From: QQWI01 sp964522015
GTDB taxonomy: Bacteria > Bacillota > Clostridia > Peptostreptococcales > Acidaminobacteraceae
Length of the DNA stretch: 64,000 nt
Direction of reading: 5' to 3'
NCBI GenBank assembly: GCA_964522015.1
Contig: CAZFST010000014.1
Coordinates: forward strand, 30,294 to 94,293
The notes below the pieces were generated by a model that was not told the origin of the DNA, ran no database searches, and worked only from the letters and a program-made list of their open reading frames with translations. Positions 9,205 to 17,547 of the stretch are shown piece after piece; within the stretch, counting starts at the first letter, position 1, and each line of letters begins with the position of its first letter. Both the position numbers and the translations under genes were made by a program.

Positions 9205-10407
9205 ATGAAGCTAATCAAGGGTGGCCGTGTTTTTATCGACGGTAATTTTATCAAAAAAGATGTTTGGATTGCGAATCAAAGGATTTTAGCAGTGGTTGAG
9301 CCTAATGAAAGGGTATCTGCACAGCTGTTGGCGTCTTTACAAGAGTCTTTGATACCTTTTGAAGTCCTAGAGTGTAAAGGTAAATATGTGGTTCCAGGCT
9401 TTATCGACGGTCATGTCCATATTTGTGGTGGTGGGGGAGAAGGGGGCTTTAAGACAAGAACCCGAGAATTAGAAGTGACAGAAATGGTATCGACTGGTGT
9501 CACCACGGTGGTAGGGTGCCTTGGCACCGATGGGGTGTCAAGAAGCATGGAAGGTTTAGTAGCTAAAATGCATGGTCTTAAAGAAGAAGGGGTCAGCGCC
9601 TATTGCTACACAGGTTCTTATCGCTTACCGCTAAAGACCTTAACCGGTGATATTATGAAGGACCTGATGATGATTGAGGGGATTATTGGTATCGGTGAAA
9701 TCGCCATAAGCGATCACCGAAGTGCCCATGCTGGCAATCAAATATTTGCCCAAGCAGTATCCGATGCACGTGTTGCTGGAAAGCTTTCTGGTAAATGTGG
9801 GGTGTGCAATGTTCATTTAGGAGATGGTGTAGCGGGTCTTCAACCAATTTTGGATGTGTTGGAACAAACAGAAATACCCATAACTCAATTTCTTCCAACT
9901 CATATGAACCGTAATCCCGAGATTTTTGAAGCTGGTATCGCCTATGCACTGAAAGGGGGCTATGTGGATTTCACAACGTCCTCAACCCCCCAATTTATTG
10001 AAGAAGGAGAGATATCGGCAGCCCAGGCAATTGCAGGCATGCTTTCTGCAGGGGTTCCCATAGCCCAAATCACCCTAACTTCTGATGGGCAAGGTAGCTT
10101 GCCCGCCTTTGACGCCCGGGGGAATTTGGAGGGACTTACCGTTGGAAAGATGGACACGCTTTATGCCAGTGTCAAAGAAGCCCACACCCGATACAATGTA
10201 CCTTTTGAAGCGGCACTTAAAACAATCACAGAGAATCCTGCAACTATCTTAAAACTCACTCAAAAGGGGAAAATTCAGGCCGGGCTAGATGGTGATCTTG
10301 TGATTCTCGATGGGGATTTTGAAATTGATGGGGTGCTTGCATTAGGGCAATTGGCTGTTTGGAACAAGATGCTTTTGTGGTCGCCTACTTTCTCTGAAAA
10401 CAACTGA
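9205..10407 (+). CDS. iadA: Beta-aspartyl (isoaspartyl) dipeptidase
   Basis: A 400-residue amidohydrolase-superfamily (M38) enzyme that cleaves isoaspartyl dipeptides arising from damaged proteins. The metal-binding GFIDGHVHICGGGGEGG gives His70 and His72, and GEIAISDHRS resembles the IadA core. HLGDG, THMNR and the later TSDGQGS supply the expected His, His and Asp ligand positions. Start ATG 9205 has AAGGAG upstream. It is the first gene after a sigma-54 promoter and is followed by an M20 peptidase and a complete Opp-type transporter, which suggests that imported (iso)dipeptides are its substrate. Length and motifs are typical. Confidence 0.92.
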   Translation: MKLIKGGRVFIDGNFIKKDVWIANQRILAVVEPNERVSAQLLASLQESLIPFEVLECKGKYVVPGFIDGHVHICGGGGEGGFKTRTRELEVTEMVSTGVTTVVGCLGTDGVSRSMEGLVAKMHGLKEEGVSAYCYTGSYRLPLKTLTGDIMKDLMMIEGIIGIGEIAISDHRSAHAGNQIFAQAVSDARVAGKLSGKCGVCNVHLGDGVAGLQPILDVLEQTEIPITQFLPTHMNRNPEIFEAGIAYALKGGYVDFTTSSTPQFIEEGEISAAQAIAGMLSAGVPIAQITLTSDGQGSLPAFDARGNLEGLTVGKMDTLYASVKEAHTRYNVPFEAALKTITENPATILKLTQKGKIQAGLDGDLVILDGDFEIDGVLALGQLAVWNKMLLWSPTFSENN

Positions 10408-10466
10408 AGCATTAAAAAATCGAATATCTCAATTTTGCTTTTCATGGTATTAGAGAGTGAGGACAA

Positions 10467-11714
10467 ATGGATTATTTTAATGAAATTATTGATCTGAGTA
10501 GAATACTCATACAATATGAATCGATCTATGGGAGAGGTGGTTTCTCATCTCAGGCTGTATTTGGCGAGAATATTGCTCGCTGTCTAAAAGAGATGTTAGC
10601 CTATTGTAGTCAATTGGGATTTATCGTCTATATGGATCCAGAAGGCAAGTATGGCTATGCAGAAACGGCAACATCTGAATCTTATATTGCACTTTTAACC
10701 CACTTAGATGTTGTCTCAGAAGGCGATAGAAAGCAGTGGACCTATGATCCATTTGAAATGCAAATTGTTGACAAAAAACTTATCGGTAGGGGGGCAGCAG
10801 ATGATAAGGTACCAGCTGCTATAGCTGTTTTATCGGTTAAGAAACTCATGGACGAAGGACTTACTCTTAAGTATCCCATACGGATTATTTTTGGTGGTGA
10901 TGAAGAAACGGGTTTTAGGTGCATTGATCAGTATAAAAAAGTCCATATAGAGCCAAGGTATACCCTAGTGCTTGATGGAACCTTCCCATTTTCATACTCA
11001 GAAAAGCATTTACTGAATTATGAAATCCATACGGGAAGCACCTTGAATGTAAAAGGGGGTGTCGGTTATAACTCTATCATGGGGGACGTTAAATGGTACA
11101 TAGGAGATGAAGTTGTAGAAGTGAATGGGATAAGCGGTCATGGTTCAAGACCCACCAGTGGAGAAAATGCACTTATAAAGCTTGCCTACTTGACGCAAGA
11201 CTCAGATATTTTATTTGATGTGGTCAATCAACTAGTCTATCCCAGCGGTGATCATAAATTAGATTTTCTTGATGACCAAAGAATTAAACAAGAAGTGACA
11301 TTGAATATTGGCATCGTGGATCAAGGGGTTTTGTATCTTGATTTGAGAGTACCGCCAGAGGTTGAACTGGAAAGATTTATGATGACTTTTGAATCATTTA
11401 TTGAATTGAAAGGCATAAAATGCATTCAGCGGGATGTTTCACCAGGTGCTTTGACAGAAATGGATTCACCCTTTGCTCAAAAAGTTTTTAGATGCTATCA
11501 AGACATAACAAATGATTACGAAAGCCAACCATTCAAGACAGGAAGTGCGACCTATGGACGCTCTTTCAATCGGAATTGTCTGGCGTTTGGGCCGAGGATG
11601 CATTTCCACATAACCAATACCCATCAGCCCAATGAATTCGTTCCATTTGATTTGATTGAAAATGCATTTGAAATATATACTCGCACACTTAAAGTTATCG
11701 AGGAGGAATTGTAA
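10467..11714 (+). CDS. M20 family dipeptidase (PepV-like)
   Basis: A 415-residue zinc peptidase. Metal-site motifs in order are THLDVVSEG (His-x-Asp), GRGAADDKVPA (bridging Asp and context), GGDEETG (catalytic Glu and metal Glu), a central lid domain with GISGHGSRP, and a C-terminal His in FHITNTHQPNE. The overall pattern is like PepV/Xaa-His dipeptidases, though slightly shorter. Start ATG 10467 has GTGAGG upstream. The stop overlaps the next gene's ATG (TAATG), indicating coupling to the binding protein. It likely hydrolyses dipeptides brought in by the downstream transporter. Confidence 0.88.
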   Translation: MDYFNEIIDLSRILIQYESIYGRGGFSSQAVFGENIARCLKEMLAYCSQLGFIVYMDPEGKYGYAETATSESYIALLTHLDVVSEGDRKQWTYDPFEMQIVDKKLIGRGAADDKVPAAIAVLSVKKLMDEGLTLKYPIRIIFGGDEETGFRCIDQYKKVHIEPRYTLVLDGTFPFSYSEKHLLNYEIHTGSTLNVKGGVGYNSIMGDVKWYIGDEVVEVNGISGHGSRPTSGENALIKLAYLTQDSDILFDVVNQLVYPSGDHKLDFLDDQRIKQEVTLNIGIVDQGVLYLDLRVPPEVELERFMMTFESFIELKGIKCIQRDVSPGALTEMDSPFAQKVFRCYQDITNDYESQPFKTGSATYGRSFNRNCLAFGPRMHFHITNTHQPNEFVPFDLIENAFEIYTRTLKVIEEEL

Positions 11715-13633
11715 TGAGAAAGATTTTAACGATGATTCTAGTTTTAGGGATGTGTTTAAGCATGATGGGCTGTCAACCAAAAGCCGTTGTAAACGCTGAG
11801 GGAAGTGAAACCAGTACGACGGCTGCACCGGCAGAAGAAAATGTGGACCTCAGCACTTATACTGTAGCTTATTATGAAGAAATCCCCGTTCTTAATCCTT
11901 ACAATCTAACAGAGACAACAGGAATGAGGATGACTGCTAATACACTAGACGGTCTTGTTGAAAATGATGCGACTGGTAAATACATTCCTTCCTTAGCGGA
12001 AAGCTGGACAGCCAATGCAGATTTTACGGTTTGGACATTCAAACTCAAGCAAGGTGTGAAATGGGTAGACTATCAAGGTAAAGAAACTGCCTATGAAGTG
12101 ACAGCGGATGATTTTGTTGAGTCTATGCGCTATATAGCAAATCCGGAAAACACAGTTACAAACGTTAAAATCGTTAGAGATAACATTCTTGGATTTAAAG
12201 ATTACTATAATAGCCTTCTTGATATCAAAGAGGGTGTTGTTGTGGGAAAAGTGGAGGATGTTTATAAAACATTCGACACAACTGTTGGTGTTAAAGCAAT
12301 TGATCAATATACTGTGGAATACACATTAAAAGCATCGACACCCTTCTTTTTATCCATGCTAGTCACTGAGCTTTATGTGCCACTGGAAAAAGCATTTCTT
12401 GATTCAGTTGGTGATTCATACGGATTAACACCTGATACCCTGCTTTATAACGGTGCCTATTATCTGTCTCAATGGCAAAAGGATAAGCAAATAAACTTAG
12501 TAGCCAATCCATTTTATTGGGATAAAGCAAACGTGAAAATCGAAAATATTAATATGCTTAAAGTTGCTGATGCTGCTACTGCACTAGAAATGTTTAAAAG
12601 AAGTGAACTAGATGCTGTTGATTTGAGTGGGTTGCAAGTTGAGAGTTTGAAGTCTACAGATTACATGGTGAATGTATACAAATCTATACAATCTAGTGTG
12701 AATTTCTGGTTTAGTTTAAACTTTAATTCGCCTAATACTGAGTTTAGCGCATTTATCAAAAATGATGATTTTAGAAAAGCACTTTACTATGGTATCGATC
12801 GTTCCGCGTTACAACAGGTGTTTGATGTTTATGACCCGACTTCAAGTTTAATCAACACCGTAACGCCTTCTAAAGTAGTATTTGATAGTAAAGGCATGGA
12901 TTATACAGATTATCCTGCATTGAAATCATTTAAAGAATCGGAGAAAAGCACCTACAACCCAGAAAAAGCGAAAGAGTACATGACAAAAGCAATTGCCGCA
13001 ATTGCTCCAAATGGCCAAATTACGGGTGTTAAGCCATCTACAATTGATATGAGTCCAATTGCAAAATTTGATGTAGAGGGTAAGTTACCGATTCAGATTA
13101 CATTTGTTGACTCCCAAGACTCGGATAATATCATGTTAGCTGAATTATTCGAACTAACTTTGGAAGAGACATTTGGCAAAGATATAGTTGATGTCCAATT
13201 AGCGCAGTTTAGCAATTCCAAATATGATGATGTTATTCAGCCTGGTTTTTATGATATTGCATATGACTCTTTCTCCTTTAAATACGCGGATCCTGATGCG
13301 CAGATGTCACGACTTGTCACAGAAGGCTCTATCAACGATGGCCGTTATTCAGACCCTGTATTTGATAAAATGATTGAGGATGCATCAGCCGAAGTTCAAA
13401 CAGAGGCACGTTATGAGTTATTTAGCAAAGCAGAAGCTTACTTTTTAGATAAGGCCTATATTATTATGTACAAAGCAGCAGGAGGTGGCTACGCCTTAAG
13501 CAGAACTGATCAGTTCACTTCCCCTTATTGTGGATTTGGCATTACCCGATTTAAATATAAAGGCATGAGTAAGCTAGATCATATCCTAACGATTGAGGAA
13601 TATGAAACCATGAAATCAAAAGCAGGATTCTAA
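11714..13633 (+). CDS. Peptide ABC transporter substrate-binding lipoprotein (OppA/DppA type)
   Basis: A 639-residue family 5 solute-binding protein. The N terminus has a lipoprotein signal ending in CLSMMGC, with Cys as the lipidated residue, and then a Ser/Thr/Ala/Glu-rich linker. The mature part has SBP_bac_5 features such as YEVTADDFVESMRYIANPEN, FDVYDPTSSLIN and a C-terminal KAEAYFLDKAYIIMYKAAGG stretch. It is longer than the ~540-residue norm. GAGGAATTG upstream of the ATG serves as ribosome site. It should deliver peptides to the permeases that follow directly. Confidence 0.92.
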   Translation: MRKILTMILVLGMCLSMMGCQPKAVVNAEGSETSTTAAPAEENVDLSTYTVAYYEEIPVLNPYNLTETTGMRMTANTLDGLVENDATGKYIPSLAESWTANADFTVWTFKLKQGVKWVDYQGKETAYEVTADDFVESMRYIANPENTVTNVKIVRDNILGFKDYYNSLLDIKEGVVVGKVEDVYKTFDTTVGVKAIDQYTVEYTLKASTPFFLSMLVTELYVPLEKAFLDSVGDSYGLTPDTLLYNGAYYLSQWQKDKQINLVANPFYWDKANVKIENINMLKVADAATALEMFKRSELDAVDLSGLQVESLKSTDYMVNVYKSIQSSVNFWFSLNFNSPNTEFSAFIKNDDFRKALYYGIDRSALQQVFDVYDPTSSLINTVTPSKVVFDSKGMDYTDYPALKSFKESEKSTYNPEKAKEYMTKAIAAIAPNGQITGVKPSTIDMSPIAKFDVEGKLPIQITFVDSQDSDNIMLAELFELTLEETFGKDIVDVQLAQFSNSKYDDVIQPGFYDIAYDSFSFKYADPDAQMSRLVTEGSINDGRYSDPVFDKMIEDASAEVQTEARYELFSKAEAYFLDKAYIIMYKAAGGGYALSRTDQFTSPYCGFGITRFKYKGMSKLDHILTIEEYETMKSKAGF

Positions 13634-13634
13634 C

Positions 13635-14573
13635 ATGTTAAAATACTTATCTAAGAGATTAGTTCATTCTGTATTAACAGTGTTGTTCGTCACTTTTCTG
13701 ATCTTCTTGCTATTAAGGCAATTACCGACTTCTGGTTACTTTACGAGAAATGATTATGAAAGACTGAATGAATCGCAAAGAGAGCTGTATCTTGAAGAGA
13801 TAGGTGTCACTGGCAATGTCTTTATACAATATGGAAAATTTATTGGGAATGCTTTAACGGGTAACTTTGGAGAATCCATTACGGTTTCTCCAAAGTCGCC
13901 AATCGCCGGAATCATCAGTGATAAAGCTGGCTATTCCATTGCTTTTGGATTGACAGGGGTTGTGATCAGCATCACAATGGGCGTTGTTCTAGGCACGTTA
14001 ATGGCTCAGTATAAAGGTACAGTGATTGATCATTTGGGCACCTTCTATGTGGTGTTTATAAGAAGTGTGCCCAATCTGATCTATCTTTTTATGATTCAGA
14101 TATTTGTCACCAAGTGGCTGAATTTACCGACACAATTTGTGGAGCAAGATCCGAGAACCTGGATTTTGCCTATCTTCTCCATCGCCATTGTCAGTAGCGC
14201 AAATTACGCCATATGGATTAGACGATTTATGGTGGATGAAAAAAGTAAGGATTATGTTAAATTCAATATCAGTAAGGGCATAGGGGATACTCAAAATTTC
14301 TACAGGCATATTTTTAGAAATGCAGTGACCCCCATCGCACAGAGAATTCCAACAGAAATTTTGTTGACCATTGCTGGTTTTTTGATTGTAGAGAACCTGT
14401 ATAGTATTCCTGGCATGGGTCGTCTGCTCATAACCGCCATTCAAAGACAGGACAATAACTTGGTTCAAGTGCTGGTTTTAATCTTTGCAATCTTAGGTGT
14501 ATTGGGTGTTTTACTTGGTGATTTGCTGATGATAGTACTTGATCCTAGAATAAAATTGTCGAAGGAGGACTAA
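13635..14573 (+). CDS. Peptide ABC transporter permease (OppB/DppB type)
   Basis: A 312-residue inner-membrane permease with an N-terminal helix (about 10-30), an extracytoplasmic segment, and the BPD_transp_1 core. The EAA loop is around KFNISKGIGDTQNFYRHIFRNAVTPI. C-terminal residues AGFLIVENLYSIPGMGRLLITAI match OppB proteins. The gene begins two bases after the SBP stop and ends two bases before the next permease, so it is in a tight operon. Confidence 0.92.
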   Translation: MLKYLSKRLVHSVLTVLFVTFLIFLLLRQLPTSGYFTRNDYERLNESQRELYLEEIGVTGNVFIQYGKFIGNALTGNFGESITVSPKSPIAGIISDKAGYSIAFGLTGVVISITMGVVLGTLMAQYKGTVIDHLGTFYVVFIRSVPNLIYLFMIQIFVTKWLNLPTQFVEQDPRTWILPIFSIAIVSSANYAIWIRRFMVDEKSKDYVKFNISKGIGDTQNFYRHIFRNAVTPIAQRIPTEILLTIAGFLIVENLYSIPGMGRLLITAIQRQDNNLVQVLVLIFAILGVLGVLLGDLLMIVLDPRIKLSKED

Positions 14574-14574
14574 C

Positions 14575-15489
14575 GTGGAGGAAAAGAAGTTATTTTCTTA
14601 CGCCAATCGTGGCGTTCAGGAATTTCAAATAGATACTGAAAACGTTTTTTCCTACTGGAACGAAACTTTCAAGAAGTTCTTTTTAAGTAAAACGACTATA
14701 GTTCTTTTTGTTGGGGTTTTAGGCTTGCTTGCCTTTACTCTTTTGTATACTCTATTCACACCCACAGATCCCTTTGCAAAGTCAAAGATGATTATGGATT
14801 GGAATCAGCCACCTAGTGGAGAACATTGGTTTGGAACAGATAATATAGGACGTGATATTTTTGCCCGAACTTGGTTTGGAGTAAAAACATCCTTAATGCT
14901 GAGTTTGATAGTTGGCTCCATCGACATGTTTTTTGGTATTTTGGCAGGCCTTTTTTGGGGATATGTCAGATGGGCGGATCGTTTTATGACTGAGCTTTAT
15001 AATGTTATTTCTAATATTCCAAGGACCATTGTCTTAATACTCTTGTCTTATATTTTGTCCCCAGGATTTTTGACCATTGTGATTGGCCTCAGTCTAACCG
15101 GTTGGATTAGCGTGGCCCGTTTTATAAGAAATAAAGTGTTCACCATTCGAGATGCAGAATACAATATTGCATCCCGTTCTTTAGGCACAAAATCATGGGT
15201 GATTATGCACAAGAATATCTTACCTTTTTTAGTCAGCATCATTATTCTTGAAACTGCAGTGACAGTACCTTATACCATTGGTTCTGAAGTGTTCCTAGGC
15301 TACATCGGCCTTGGGTTACCTCAGAGCACGATTTCTTTAGGCACCTTGGTGCAAGCGGGTATCGCCTCGTTTCAAGCCTATCCCTCTCAACTTTTTTATC
15401 CAACACTGATTTTATCGTTTATTACTGTTGCTTTTTATATTTTAGGCAATAAATTATCGGATGTAAGTGAGCCAAAAAACTATGAATAA
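14575..15489 (+). CDS. Peptide ABC transporter permease (OppC/DppC type), GTG start
   Basis: A 304-residue permease. GTG 14575 is used as start, with AAGGAGGA ending just upstream. It has the OppC N-terminal segment, helix ~34-56, and HWFGTDNIGRDIFARTWFG, a hallmark of OppC/DppC proteins. The EAA loop region is AEYNIASRSLGTKSWVIMHKNILP. It forms the heterodimeric channel with the preceding OppB-type protein. Its last codons overlap the start of the fused ATPase. Confidence 0.92.
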   Translation: MEEKKLFSYANRGVQEFQIDTENVFSYWNETFKKFFLSKTTIVLFVGVLGLLAFTLLYTLFTPTDPFAKSKMIMDWNQPPSGEHWFGTDNIGRDIFARTWFGVKTSLMLSLIVGSIDMFFGILAGLFWGYVRWADRFMTELYNVISNIPRTIVLILLSYILSPGFLTIVIGLSLTGWISVARFIRNKVFTIRDAEYNIASRSLGTKSWVIMHKNILPFLVSIIILETAVTVPYTIGSEVFLGYIGLGLPQSTISLGTLVQAGIASFQAYPSQLFYPTLILSFITVAFYILGNKLSDVSEPKNYE

Positions 15490-17392
15490 AATACTAGAAG
15501 TAAATGGGCTAAGCGTTGAGTTTGCACTGAGAAAGAAAGTGCTAAAAGTCGTTCGGAATGTGGACTTTGACATTAGTGTCAATGAGGTTCATGCCATTGT
15601 AGGTGAAAGTGGCAGCGGTAAAAGTGTTTTTACAAAAGCGCTGGCAGGTATGTTAGATGACAATGGTAGGGTAACCAGTGGAAAAGTGCTCCTAGATGGC
15701 CATGATATTTTAATGAATTCCAGAAAAGAATGGCAAAAAATCAGGGGCAAACGTATCGGGTTCATTTTTCAGGACCCCATGACTTCATTGAACCCCTTAA
15801 AAAAAATCGGACATCAGTTGATTGAGGTCCTGAAATTACATCATCAACAAAGTTCACAAATGGCAAAAAAAGAAGCCATGAAATTGTTGGTGGATGTGGG
15901 GATTCATGATCCAGAAAAAAGGTTCAATCAATATCCCTTTGAATTCAGTGGGGGCATGCGTCAACGGGTGGTAATAGCCATTGCACTTGCTTGTCGCCCA
16001 GACATCCTGATTTGCGATGAACCAACAACAGCTCTTGATGTGACGATTCAAGCACAAATACTAAGGCTGCTTAAAGCCTTAAAAGAAAAATACAAGATGA
16101 GTATTATTTTCATCACCCATGATTTAGGTGTTGTAGCCAATATCGCTGATCGGGTTAGTGTTATGTACGCAGGTGAATTTGTTGAATCCGGTAGTGTAGA
16201 AGATATCTTTTATCGGGCTAAATCCCCTTATACATTAGCACTGCTTAAATCCTTACCTCAGCTAGGCGAAAAAGGTAAAGAGTTGTTTTCATTAAAGGGG
16301 ACACCCCCTGTGATGAGTCAACCAATTGTAGGAGATCCTTTTGCTGAAAGAAATGAATTTGCTTTAGAAATTGATTTTATAGAAGCGCCTCCTTTTTATC
16401 AAATCAGTGATACTCACAAGGTGAAGACATGGGCTGTTGATGATAGAGCGCCTCAGAAGGAAACCTTTGATTTTCTTGAAGAGATAGAAGTCAAAAGTGA
16501 ATCATTGAAACAAGTGGCCCTTCATCATAAAGATCGAAAAAAGATCATTCGAGTAGAAGATTTAGAAGTTGTTTTCTCCAAAGGTCGAAAAAAATTTAAA
16601 GCTGTGGATAAGGTCTCATTTGACATTTATGAAGGTGAAACCTTTGCTTTGGTCGGTGAAAGTGGTAGTGGGAAAACCACCATTGGAAGAACGATTATTG
16701 GTGAAAATAAAATCCACGGTGGTGACATCTTATTTGCTGGGAAAAGTATTAAATCAAGAGATAAAGGGCTCAAAAAAGAGATTCAGATGATCTTTCAAGA
16801 TCCTATGGCATCCCTAAATGAACGGGCGAAAATTGAATACATTATTTCTGAAGGCTTACGTGCCCACTATGATATGAAAACCCTCAAAGAAAAGCAAATT
16901 CTGTTATATAAATTATTGGAAGAAGTGAAGTTGCCAAGAAGTGTCATTTCTCGATTTCCCCATGAGTTTAGTGGCGGCCAAAGACAGAGGATTGGCATTG
17001 CTAGAGCTCTTGTAATGGAACCGAAATTTGTTATTGCAGATGAGCCAATCTCAGCTCTGGACGTTTCAATCAGGGCCGGTGTCATCAACTTGCTCAATAG
17101 GCTTAAAGAAGAGTTCAATACAACCTACATGTTTATCGCCCATGATTTATCCATCGTCAAATTTATTGCAGATCGGGTGGGTATCTTGTATAAGGGTAGA
17201 ATCGTTGAGCTGGGTTATGCCCATCATATATTTAACAATCCGCTCCATGATTACACCAAGAATTTGCTGTCTTCTATTCCGACACCTGATCCAAGGAAAG
17301 AAAAAGTAAAAATTCTTCATGAGTTTGTACCAAATTTCACTGGCCAAGAAACCTTGGTGGAAGTTGAAGAGGGGCACTTTGTTTTACAATAA
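15482..17392 (+). CDS. Fused OppD-OppF peptide ABC transporter ATPase
   Basis: About 636 residues carrying both ATPase subunits in one chain. The first domain (~1-265) has GESGSGKS, LSGG-type signature FSGGMRQR and Walker B ILICDEPTTALD. The second (~345-600) has GESGSGKTT, FSGGQRQR and VIADEPISALD. Each is followed by an oligopeptide-type C-terminal tail, the first seemingly shortened and acting as linker (~265-345). ATG 15482 overlaps the oppC stop (ATGAATAA); GTG 15467 is an alternative. Fusion fixes a 1:1 OppD:OppF ratio. It completes the transporter of the iadA operon. Confidence 0.92.
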   Translation: MNKILEVNGLSVEFALRKKVLKVVRNVDFDISVNEVHAIVGESGSGKSVFTKALAGMLDDNGRVTSGKVLLDGHDILMNSRKEWQKIRGKRIGFIFQDPMTSLNPLKKIGHQLIEVLKLHHQQSSQMAKKEAMKLLVDVGIHDPEKRFNQYPFEFSGGMRQRVVIAIALACRPDILICDEPTTALDVTIQAQILRLLKALKEKYKMSIIFITHDLGVVANIADRVSVMYAGEFVESGSVEDIFYRAKSPYTLALLKSLPQLGEKGKELFSLKGTPPVMSQPIVGDPFAERNEFALEIDFIEAPPFYQISDTHKVKTWAVDDRAPQKETFDFLEEIEVKSESLKQVALHHKDRKKIIRVEDLEVVFSKGRKKFKAVDKVSFDIYEGETFALVGESGSGKTTIGRTIIGENKIHGGDILFAGKSIKSRDKGLKKEIQMIFQDPMASLNERAKIEYIISEGLRAHYDMKTLKEKQILLYKLLEEVKLPRSVISRFPHEFSGGQRQRIGIARALVMEPKFVIADEPISALDVSIRAGVINLLNRLKEEFNTTYMFIAHDLSIVKFIADRVGILYKGRIVELGYAHHIFNNPLHDYTKNLLSSIPTPDPRKEKVKILHEFVPNFTGQETLVEVEEGHFVLQ

Positions 17393-17447
17393 TCACTGGA
17401 TCCGATTATAATTAAACAGTCAAATCTTATGAAATAGTGAGTCAAGA

Positions 17448-17482
17448 GAAGCGGACAGTTGACAAATGTCTCTGCTTCTTTT
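17448..17482 (+). terminator. Intrinsic terminator after the iadA-opp operon
   Basis: GAAGC...GCTTC with an inner GACA/TGTC pair forms an interrupted stem, followed by TTTTG and then CGCTTTTT. It separates the transporter operon from the regulator gene, whose probable -10 TATAAT is at 17506-17511. Confidence 0.6.
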
Positions 17483-17547
17483 GTCGCTTTTTGAAGTTAA
17501 ATGGCTATAATGGTGTTAGAGGTTAATGATTTTGGAGAGGTGCACCT

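Noticed and set aside
11466..11828. 120-codon leftward open frame
   Set aside because: It spans the M20 peptidase end and the signal peptide of the binding protein on the opposite strand; both are well supported.
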